Positions 38,901 through 50,900 of a DNA stretch of 64,000 nucleotides are shown here, piece after piece. Numbering within the stretch: position 1 is the first letter of the stretch; every line of letters begins with the position of its first letter. The DNA lies in NCBI RefSeq assembly GCF_030936135.1, contig NC_082600.1, positions 19,041,943 through 19,105,942 on the forward strand, written 5' to 3'. Made by a program: the position numbers and the translations under genes. This DNA is from Gavia stellata (lineage: Eukaryota; Chordata; Aves; Gaviiformes; Gaviidae). The notes below the pieces were generated by a model. It made no database searches and was not told the DNA's origin. It saw nothing but the letters and a program-made list of their open reading frames with translations.

Positions 38901-41900
38901 AGAAGCTCCAATCAAAAACATCACTACCAGAAGATGTTGTCAGACTACAGCAAGCACTGTTAGGTACAAAGATGATTTTTTTATTTTTAGTGTATCTTCA
39001 CAGGTTTTCACTTTTAATGCTCAGAATTTATTTTAAGAATTTGGAACTGAATATAAGAATATGTACCTTTTAAAAGTTGTTGCTTTAGAAAAGGGTTGTC
39101 CATTGAGGGAAGGCTAAGCAGAAAAGGAGGCATAATTAGGACTAGCATGATTATCGTAAAGGTTTCTGATTAAGTAAGTAGTTATGTCTGCCAACTGTTT
39201 GATAGGTTTTTCTTTCCTTAAAAGTAAATGTCAATAGAAGCTGTTTGTTTAAATTCTAAAAGTACACTTCCTGTGTGTGAAGGTGGTCTGTTGCTAATAT
39301 CTTCTCCTTAAAGAAACACTGAAACATATCTGTTTAAGAAGTATATCTCTATGTAGAAAATCTTTTAATATTGCATAACTGATACACTGTAGTACCAAAG
39401 TCCTCCTAATTGGACTCAGTTATAAAAGTAATGCTCTACTTTGTGGTGGTGATTCATGGTGCATTTGAGTCTTTTATAGCACTGGTGCTTTTCATCACAA
39501 AATACTATGAAACTATTTTCTGCTGGTCGGAGGAGTTCTGTTGGGGCAAGGTGGGAGAATGATTTGTTTTTATTGTTGTTTGGAAAGTAATAAGATTATG
39601 GGTTTTTTTGTTTTCCATTATAGCAGCAGAAAATGAAATAGCAAGACTTTCAAGTTTAAATCAGGTAAAACAATTTCTAAATTATGCCAACATAAAAGGT
39701 CATAGCAGTAGTAACTGATGGAAAACACATGTTCTGGCACTATACCTTTTTTTGAGCATTCACACTTCTACATAAATAACCTTGTAATCAAGGAAATAAT
39801 TGTAGATTAATTTTATAATTTTATGTGGAATTGACAGAAATTATACATTTTGACTTGTGAAACTACACAGCATACTCTGTTAAAGAAAAGTAGTGGAGTT
39901 CCACCTATCCCATTTCTACTTAGGCTGCTGTAACATACATTTTTAAAGTATTAATAGTATGTTCCGTAAGATTTGTCAGTTTTCACCTTTTGTACTTTGG
40001 CACGTTTCAGTTTTGACACTGTTATCAGTTGTAAAATATCTCCCTGCCGCCATGTAGTACTCTAATAATACTACATTCAGTCTTACTGATGAAGTTAAGC
40101 AGTGTAACATGCAGTTTCTCTGGAACACACTTAGTTTTTCGCAAGGTTCATTTAGTGCTTGATATACTCAGGTTTCAGAGATTTGGCTTAGTTTACTTTG
40201 TATCCAGTAGTATTTTTCAGCTGAGGTCTTCTGTGTTTTGCATGCATTCAAGAGTTCCCGTGGCATTTTTCTTAAGGATGTTATTCAAGTGTCCTTGATT
40301 AAAACTTCCTGTCTCACCATGCAGCATAGTATATGTTTAGGGTATTTCTTGGAGATAAAATAGTTTATCACAGCTGTGGATCTGTACCTCAGAAGTGGAT
40401 ATAACTTTTCTTGTCAGGCTGTGACTTTTTGTGCAGAAGTTTGTAAATTGTACTCCTAAACTTAGTGATGAGAAAATATCTGTCTCTACCATTCATACAT
40501 ACACATTTACTTCACAGTAAAGAACTTTTAACTGGATAATATTAATGTAGGCTTAGAGATTCTAACGTAAAAATACATGCTTTGCTTTTGATTGTTGGGG
40601 GGCAGGGGGGAAGAAATCATTTCAAATCTAAACAGTTTCTAAGTTTTCAGCAAGATAAAGTCTAATATTGGGAATTTTTTTTTAACTTAAGGGACTTGAG
40701 AAGGAACTGACAAGTGCACAACATAAAAATGAGAATATTTTTTCTGCTTATACTGAGGATCAAAACTCAGTATTAAGTCAGTTAAGACAAGATTTGGAAA
40801 GGAAAGAACATGAATTAAACGAAAGTATTGCTGAAAGAGAAACATTAATAGTGGAGTTGGAAGAACTAGACAAGCAGAATCAAGAAGCTACTCAGGTAAT
40901 AAATATTGCAACTAGTTATTGAACTGCTAAAACACACATAAACCTAAACATTTATTTTATCTTTTAATTTGATCTTTGAACATAGATAGCAGGGAAATAC
41001 AAGTTATCCTCTGAGGCTTAAAAAGAATATTGTGACCAGTGCTTCTCCATATCTACTGTCTCAACGCAAAATTTTGAAGTGCAAGAAACCCACTTGTTAC
41101 GGAGAAAGAAATAATACGGCATGTCAGCTATCCTTAAGGGATGTTACTTTCTGAAGTCCAGTTAAATACTACTTGAGTTTTCCTTGCAAGACTTTTAATG
41201 GTTTTTAGCCTGCTAATATTTTGACCTCTGTCGTATGACAGTATGCATAACATGAATGATTTTTTTAAACTTTTTTCTTTTCCTTTCATTATTTTTAATT
41301 ATGCTGAATAATTAAGTTACTTTATTACAAGTTCTTTGTAATATGAGCATTTGTGGACCAAAAAGGTCACCGATTATATGTAATCAAAATGGAGTAATAA
41401 CTTTTTATCATTATTCTGATTCTGTAAACATATAGTTGCAAGCCATGTGTTTTCAATATTGGTTTACTTTATGGAATTGAACATTTAAAGTGTTTTCCTA
41501 TGAAACGAATCCCAGCAAGCGTGTTTAAAAATACGCTCAAACAAGAAATTGAAAATGGAATATACAGATAATGCATTCACTTCTATAATTTGTTACTTTA
41601 AATTTTGTGCCTCCCTGTTCAAGTAATGGGTGTTTGCTGCCTACCCATTCCAACTGCCCTAACAAATTCTGACAGTTCTTTTTCTTAGGTAGTTCTCTCT
41701 TTGTTCCTTGATTTAGGTAGTTAGGGTTCCTTTGCGGGAGATGGTGTTCTTGTTTTTAGTGAAATGTAATTATTCCTATATGATAATTCATTGTAATTAA
41801 TTTAGCATTGACTAGTTGATACCAGTCATTTTTGTTTCCTCTCAATTTTTTTTTTAGTGTTCAGAGGATAAAAATTAATGAAATGCATAGTTTGGCTGCT

Positions 41901-44900
41901 TCTCCTCTCCTAATGAATTCTTGTTTGTTTTCATTTCAGCATATGATTACACTGAAAGAGCAGCTGTCAAAACAACACACAGAAACTGATAGTATCATCA
42001 AACAGCTGAAATTTGACATAGATGTTGAAAGAAAGAAAGTATCAGAATTAGAAATTGAGAAGATGGAAACTATTAAGGAGTTAGATAGTCAGAAAGAAAA
42101 ACTAAGCCAATGTTCATATGCACTTAATGATTTGCATATAAGTAAGCAGCAGCTTCAAAATAATATTAAAGATCTTCAGGAACAATTAAGGAAAGCACAG
42201 GACTGTAATTTGCATAATAAAAAAGAAATTGGAGAATTGCAGCAGAGACTAAAAGAAAGAGAGCAGGAACTTTCTGTGTCCTTGTGTAAGTTAACAGAAA
42301 AAAGTAACCAGGAATCTAACTACGCTTGTCAAGATCTGATTCTGAGAGAAAGAGAAGTAGAAATTGCAAAACTACAGAATGACATCTCGGAAAGTAAACA
42401 ACTAAATGAAGTCTTAGAGAAGTCTCTGTCTGGTCTCAGAACAGACAATGGTAAGCTAATAGCAGCCATTGAAGAACTAAACCAGAAGTTAAGTGATGCC
42501 ATTTCTGAGAAAAATAAAGTTTGCTTGGAAAAAGATACTGTTGTGGAGGCTTTGAAAATGGAAAAAAGACAGTTAGAGAGCGAATTAAACCAGACAGAGA
42601 AGAGGCTTTTGGAACAAGCACATAAGTACAAGCAAACTATTGAGGAGTTATCAAATGCACGTAGTATGGATACCACTGCACTGCAGCTTGAACATGAGCG
42701 CCTAGTTAAACTCAATCAAGAGAAAGACTTTAAGATTGCTGAACTTAAAAGGAGCATTGAGCAGATGGAAATTGACCATCAAGAAACAAAAGAGATGTTG
42801 ACTACTAGCTTAGGAGGACAAAAGCAGCTGACAGAACTCATAAAAGAAAAAGAGGTATTTATTGAAAAATTTAAAAATCAAGCCTTACAGGTGAAGCAGG
42901 AACTTGAGGAATATAAGAAAGCTTCAAAAAAGCAGGATGTCTTAAAACAGAACTTGGAGGAAAAAGACAGAAGTCTTGCAGTCATGAAGGAAGAAAATAA
43001 TCATTTGAAAGAAGAAATTGAACGCCTTAAGGATCAGCAGAGTAGATCTATGCCTGTGGTTGAGCCTAAAACTCTAGATATTATTATTGAACTTGAAAGT
43101 GAGGTAACACAGTTGAAAGTGATAAAGAATAATCTTGAAGAAGAAATAGAAGTTCACAAAAAAACAATAGAAGATCAGAATCAAACAACAGTGCAACTTC
43201 AGCAGTCTTTACAGGAGCAAAGAAAGGAAATAGATGAGTCTAAATTTCAGTGTGAGCAAATGAATGTCACACATGAAAGACTTTCTTTAGAGAAGGATGA
43301 GGAAATTAAAAATTTGCAGAAAACAATTGAACAAATTAAAACTCAGTTGCAGAAAGAGAGACAGATTATTCAGACTGATTCCTCTGATATTTTTCAGGAA
43401 ACCAAAGTTCAGACTCTTAACGGAGAAAATGGAAATGAAAAACATGACTTATCTAAAGCTGAAATTGAAAGACTGGTAAAAGGTATCAAAGAAAGGGAGA
43501 TGGAGATTAAGCTTCTAAATGAAAAGAATGTTTTTTTAAGTCAGCAAATTGATCAGTTGTCTAAGGATGAGGTTGGCAAACTTACTCGGATCATTCAAGA
43601 GAAGGATTTGGAAATAGAAGCTCTCAATGCTAGAGTTTCCTCAGCTTCCTATAGGCAGGATGTGCTTTGTCTTCAGCAGCAGCTGCAAGCTTATGTTATG
43701 GAAAGAGAACAAGTACTAGCAGTTCTAAGTGAAAAGACAAGAGAAAACAGTCAGTTAAAAACAGAGTATCGTAATATCATGGATATGGTCGCTGCTAAAG
43801 AGGCAGCTTTAGTAAGGTTGCAGGAGGAGAATCAAAAGTTATCTAATAGATCTGAAAACAGCAGTCAAGACATGTCTAGAGAAACCATTCAGAATTTATC
43901 CCGTATCATTCGAGAAAAAGATATTGAAATAGATGCTCTGAGTCAAAAATGCCAAACCTTATTGACTGTCTTGCAGACATCCAGTACAGGTACTGATAAT
44001 GGGTCAGGAGGTGTTAACAGTAACCAGTTTGAGGAACTTCTGCAAGAACGTGATAAACTAAAACAGCAAGTAAAGAAGATGGAAGAGTGGAAGCAACAAG
44101 TAATAACCACAGTTCAGAACATGCAGCATGAGTCAGCTCACCTCCAAGAAGAGTTACACAAGCTTCAAACACAAATTTCAGTTGAAAGCGATAGTAATTC
44201 AAAGTTGCAGGTAGATTATAATGGCTTGATTCAGAGTTACGAACAGAATGAGAAAAAGCTGAAAAGTTTTAGTCAGGAATTAGCACAAGTTCAACACAGC
44301 ATAGGACAGCTTCATAACACCAAGGATCTTCTCCTGAGTAAACTTGATTTAGTAACACCATCTGTGGCAACGGCCTCCACTGTTTCACAGCTTTCAGGTG
44401 TTCAATACAGTGCTCCTGAAGTACTCAGTGATGAGTCTAAACTCCTTCAAAAGGAGTTGGAACAACTGAAAAAAAAGTTGCAAGAAAAAGATTCAACTAT
44501 TAGGACTCTTCAGGAAAACAATCAACGATTATCTGATTCTATGGCTACAGTATCAGAGATGGAAAGAAAGAACCAAGAAGGGACTGAGTCAGAGATGAGG
44601 CAGATCAAAGAAAAACATGATGCCTTACAGAAATCACTTAGGGAAAAAGATATATTAATTAAATCTAAAAGTGATCAGTTACTTTCTGTGAGTGAAAATC
44701 TTAGTAACAAGGAAAATGAAAATGAGCTTTTGAAGCAAGCTGTGACTAATCTTAAAGAAAGAAACTTAATTTTTGAAATGGATATTCGAAAACTGAAAGA
44801 AGAAAATGAAAAAATAGTTGCAAAGTGTAGGGAAAAAGAAACAGAATTCCGAGCACTTCAGGAGACTAATATGCAATTTTCAATGATGCTGAAAGAGAAA

Positions 44901-47900
44901 GAGTTTGAGTCTCACTCAATGAAGGAAAAAGCTCTTGCTTTTGAGAAGCTGTTGAAAGAAAAAGAACAGGTATGTACATTCATATTTATGAATATCTTTT
45001 AAAATTAAGTCACATGGTAATGCATTTTTGTGTGTATGTAGCCATCATTTGCCCGAAATCCATCTGTGACTCCTTACTGCATTACACTACAACAAAAATC
45101 CTCCTCCTACAAAGATAAGAAATTAAAAGTCAGCAGGTGAGTGGTTTACAATGTTATCTATTAATTGTGCAGCTATAAACTACATTTTTCATTTATTTGG
45201 AAATTGCTCATTTACTGAACAGTTGCTTAATATTTTGCTTTGGCCCTGTTGTTCATTAAGTGCCCTATATTATTTTTACTGTATGGTGCTGAAACTTCTG
45301 CAGAGTTGGCCAGCAGGATGAATTTTCCAATGTGCTTTCCTCTAGTGTTTGTTATTCCAATGCGATTGCTTCACAACATCCCTGTGAGATTAATGGGTTT
45401 ATGTATCTTGCTCTTATGACTGGAGAAACTCCACTGCAAAAAAAAAAAAAAAAAGATTGGACAAGCTAAATTAGTGGCTCTTTCTCCAGAATTTGACATA
45501 TGGAAAAACTTACACTTTTTTCAACGTCTATGTTCAGAGAATAGTTGCAGTGGTTTATTAATTATCACGTATGTAATTTGAGGAAGAATCTCTTTTAAAA
45601 GAGCAAAGGGTTATGTGACATCATTGATACACAGGTCAACAGCGTGTATGAACTGCTGCTGCTGGAGTTAACAAAGTAATGTGTGAATTGCCATTTCTCT
45701 TTGCACTGTACTTAACGCTTATTTCTCAAAAGTATTCCTGTAGTTTTGACAAACACTTGACAGCAGAACTCCATGATGTAGATATTTTTGGGTTGCTTTG
45801 TGGGCTCTGAAAGTGAGTATGTCCTAGTGGGCAGTCTTTTCTGGTAATTAATTCCAAACAGATAATTTTCTTTCTTTCCTCTGTACTGTCCAGGTCCCCA
45901 TTCTCTTTGTCTTGGTGGTTCTGGTCACCATTCTTCAATCTTCTCTTACAGTTGTCCCCCTCCATACATACTGTTCTTATTCTCCCTGTTGCCTTTAGCA
46001 TCCCTTTTCATTTTCCAAAGTTATGAGCATTGCCCATTATCAGAGAGTGGTATTTATGCAAACCACTGCTAAGTATCTTGGCATTAATTTTTTTCCCCTG
46101 CTGTAAGTATAATAAAAAAATTCATAGAATCATAGAATGGTTTGGGCTGGAAGGGACCTTTAAAAATCATCTAGTTCCAACTCCTTGCTATGGGCAGGGA
46201 TACCTTCCACTAGGTATCAACCACATGTTGCTCAAAGCCTCAGCCAGCTTGGCCTTGAACACTTCCAATGATGGGGCATCCATGGCTTCTCTGGGCAACC
46301 TGTGAGGGTGGTAAGACACTGGAACATCTCTTTGAAGCATTTTCGAACTACCAACTAAATCTGCAATGTAATGTATTTGGAAAAGCAAAATATTAATTAC
46401 ATTTAATAATATGTGTCTTTTTAAATTTATCATTTGAAGTCTCAACTTTGACATAATATATGTGGAAAATCTAAGATTTTTTTTTTTGAGAAGTTTGACT
46501 TAAGACAGATGTTTACCTCTGTTTACTCATAGTAGAGGTTTCCCTATCCTGTTCTGAAGAAATACTATAGAATTACAATGAGAAGTTTTATTGTGTCTAT
46601 AGTTACATTGTGAAAAATAGCTTTGAATTACCATTGGGACTTTATATGTTCATCAGTCTTTCTCATATAAAGTATACTAATACTTTACAAATTCATACTC
46701 TTACTGTTTTGGTGGGGTTTTTTTTTATTCCAGCTCCTGGAAATCTGCGTTGTCTGGCTAGGTTCTCTGTTGCATGTCTTTGGCCTGCAGACTTTCACTC
46801 ACTGGTGGCTTGGGCTTTCAGTTTTACAAGCATGCAACATTTGTCTGGACATTTTTCTTGCACAAATAGGAGAAATTCCTGTTACGTGCTTTGTGTTTGC
46901 CATGGAGAACTAGGAAAAACAGTATTCAAACAGTTTTGAAGGTTTGCCTGCAGGTTTATGGTTCTACTGCAAAAAGAATTTTGCTATATTCAATTTGATT
47001 AATAAAAACAAATAACTGAAGCTCATAAGTATTAGTGAAAAAAACAAAGATTTGTTTACTTCTATCCAACATATTCAATAAAAGTAACTGCTTTCAAAAC
47101 AACATATGAGACAAAAGGTAAAGAGCATGCTGAAAAGTTTCAAATAACTGAAAATGCATTCACGTGTACTTGTGAATTATGTGTAACTGACATACTCACC
47201 CTTCTCCTTTATATGCTGATGTAAAGTTGTAGTAAATTGCATGCAAGTGGGAACATCATTCATTTAAATTTGACATCTGAAAATGGCATGGACATTGTTG
47301 TGATTCATTGAAGGCTAATCTTTGGGAGTGAGGTCACCTTGTGGTTTGTTTTTAAAGATTTCTTCATGTATTTAGTTCTTAAGACAAGGTGACCTACCTA
47401 GGCTGATGTTTTACATGTTCATGGCCTAATAAATGGGTATCACAGAGAATAGGTTCCAAACACTGGGGGGAAAAGAGAAATTTTCAAGTATACAAGTGTC
47501 TGAGACACTATGTACATAATACCTATCTTTAGATGAGAGATACGTAGGTATCTGTTTGTTCATAGCAGTCAGTTAAGGCAATGCATCTGTATAGTGTCTT
47601 TTAGCAAGAACTTGTACTTTGTCTTGTAACATGTGAGTGAAATAACTTCAAAATATTTTCCCTGAATGTTTTTCTGTGCTGTAGGGCCATGGGTGTCCTG
47701 CCCTTTTCCTTGTTAGCTCAGTATTGTCTTTACGCCCCCCTGGATAAAGACTGTGTCTGCTTTGGTAAAACAATTTGCCGGGTTTGAAATGCTTGTTTGT
47801 GTCTTCAACAGGGTAAGACAGGAGAACTGAATCAACTGTTAAATGAAGTTAAATCAATGCAGGAAAAGGCTGTTACTTTTCAGCAAGAGAGAGACCAAGT

Positions 47901-50900
47901 CATGGTAGCACTCAAACAGAAGCAAATGGAGAGCAGTGCCCTGCAGAGTGAGGTACACCACTAAATAATTTACAGTTGTAAGAAATAAAAGAGAAAAGAA
48001 TAAGAAATTGCATCTGTAATATTTTCAGGATTATTTTTGGTAGCAATCACTTTTAAAAAGCATTTAAAATCGGTACACATGCAGTGTGCTTCAATGGACA
48101 TGTTTTAAGTTTGCTTAAATTATTTTTATGAAAGGTGACAGTACGAGCAACTTAAGGTGTGTTCTACACAGATACAGCATTTGCATGAGAAAGAGCAGCG
48201 CCTAAATCAGGAGCTGGAGAGGTTACGTAATCACCTTTTAGAAATGGAAGATTCCTACACGCGAGAAGCTTTAGCTGCAGAAGACAGAGAGGTCAAGCTA
48301 AGAAAGAAAGTTTTGATTTTGGAAGAAAAACTCGTGTCCTCATCTACTGCGGTGGAGAATGCCAGGTAGTCTTTTAATTTATACAGCAGTGGCATTGGCT
48401 ATAAATATCACAGTTAGCTGGACTGGTACTGGTGGCTTTGTTTTACTGAATTACCATTCTATAACAAGCTAAGCATTTGAGAAAACAAAGATATGAACGT
48501 TTGTTACTCTCAGTTGTGGAAGGGATTTGAAATATACTTTGCTACTCTTGAGAACTTAAGGAAGTATTTGTCCTTTTAGTAGCAACTATTGAAATCTCAC
48601 ATCTCTGACAGTGCTTAGAACTAGAAATGACAAAAATCTCTCAACCCATCGATTTAGTTGTCTGTCAAATCAAGAAAGATGGATCTAATTTGCTTTTAAG
48701 TCAAGGCTTCATTCAGTGTGAAAGAGTCTTATTTTATACACTTTAATGCACAGATGTGACTGTCATGCTTTGTGAATTGCTTTTGAGACAAATACACATC
48801 TTACTTTATACCTGATACCATGGAAGGTATACACTGCTGTAAGCTTTTTTCTTTTTAGTGTGCGTGTATATATATATAAAAAGCAAGATGCATTGAAGTT
48901 CTCACGGGCAGCAGAATCTGGGAAGCTAGAGCCAATTGTGGTTTTTTTTATTTATTTGCCATAATCACATTTTTCAGACAGAACAGCAAAGACCCAAGTA
49001 TTAAAATTACTCAATGCCTGTCTTGACTGCTTCAATATTGGGCAAAAGAATTCTTTTTTCATCTTACTACAGTTGTCCAAATGAGCAAGTATTTGATAAA
49101 AAAATACGTATGTGGCTGTGGTCTTTCGTCTTTCTTTAAGTGCCAAAGATGGATTCTGCTCTTAATGTTCTCAGCAAAGAGATTTCTGAGTTGAGCAGAA
49201 TTTGTTGTGAAAAGTTATGGAGAAAGCGGAAAAGCTGGGAGAAGGTTGTGTAAAAACTGTGCATTAGAATGTTTCTTCATTCTTCAAACTTGTCAAATAC
49301 CTTTCAAGAAATACTGCCTATTTCCCATCAGATAGGCACTCTTTAAAGAGACTGGCATAGGAGTACATCAGGTTTGTAGTGGTTTTGCGTAATGGGAAGT
49401 TAAATAGGGCATTCAGTGGTCAGTATGGAACAAGATACACTGAGTTCTTGGAGACTGGCTTTAAAAGTAAAAATTGGTAGAAAGACCTATTGATTCATGT
49501 AGTAATTGAAGCAGACAATTGGCAAGATACAGATTCTTTTTTTGGTAAAGATACTGTTACAATAATGAACAACAAAGATTAGTTTTTTCTTTTTCTAATG
49601 CACTTCAAACAAAAGTAGTTACTTCTTGATTGCTAAAATTTTATTAGCAGACTTATCTGAAATCTGTTGTTAGGGTGGTTTTTTGTTGTTTTTTTTAAAG
49701 AGGAATCAGGAAAAAATGCCTTCAATTTTTCAAGCTGAAAAATTAAAGGTAAGCTATTTTTGCTGGTATTTAATTTTCTCTGTGATGACTTCTGTTATTG
49801 CCTTCATAAATAATGTATTTTATTTTCATTAAGTCATCAAGCTAATCTGCAAGTTGAATCTTTGCAAGAGCAATTAAACCTGGTTTCCAAGCAGAGAGAT
49901 GAAACTGTGCTACAGCTCACCATTTCACAGGACCAAGTGAAGCAGTATGCATTGTCACTGGCCAACCTGCAGATGGTACTAGAGCAATTCCAACAGGGTA
50001 AGTTTTGTCAAGAAATAGCAAAGATTGCAACAAGTGTTTTTCAACTGGATTAGTCACCATATTTTGGTGCTTTTAAAATATTAGTTAACTGGTTTCCTTT
50101 TTAATAGCTTGAATTTCAGAATCTGTTGTCTTTCAAAAACACTTATAAAAACAGTTCTGGCCCTATGAAAACTGATGGTCCGTATCCCATTTATGAAATT
50201 TGAATTCCACCTCTACCTCATGAAGACTAGATATGATAATGCTGTGTCTTTGCAATTGCGTATCCCAAAAACAATTAGATGTTGTGAATCAAGATTTTTT
50301 TGTTTTGTTTTTTTAACCCTTTAGAAGAAAAAGCTATGTATTCAGCAGAGCTGGAGAAACACCAAAAACAGACTGCAGAATGGAGGAAAAAAGCAGAAAA
50401 CTTAGAAGAAAAAGTTGTATCACTGCAGGTGGGCCAAATAATGAAATTGAACCCTATGAAACTGAATGCTAATGCTTGATCAAATTTTTTGGTTTTAACT
50501 GCTGTGTTAAGTGTTACTGTCTATGAATACAACAAGTTATGTAATTATTCCCTTACTTGGAAGAGAGGGGGACACTAAAAGAAGGTCAGCAAAGTAGCAT
50601 TCCTCTGCTGACCATCCATTTTCTGAGGATGTTAACAATCCAGTTATTCTGAACAACAAGTGATTGAAGTCTCTGCATCTGCTAGGTTTGATCTGTGTTG
50701 TACTAGTATAATTGTGATAGTGAATTCCCTTGCTTCTCTTTTTGTCCCTTTCTTGCCCTCTATTCAGGAAAGTTTAGGAGAGGCAAATGCTGCACTGGAT
50801 GCAGCATCAAGGCTTACTGAGCAGCTTGACATCAAAGAGGAACAGATTGAAGAGCTTAAGAAAGAAGGTAAGTAAATTTTTTTTATCTCTGCTTAAAACA

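Noticed and set aside
42329-42715. 128-aa minus-strand open frame inside the giant TRIP11 exon
   Set aside because: Shadow of the coding strand: a coiled coil rich in Glu/Lys codons gives an antisense frame poor in stops.
46188-46454. Minus-strand open frame 46188-46454
   Set aside because: It is translation of the CR1 fragment and flank, not a host gene.
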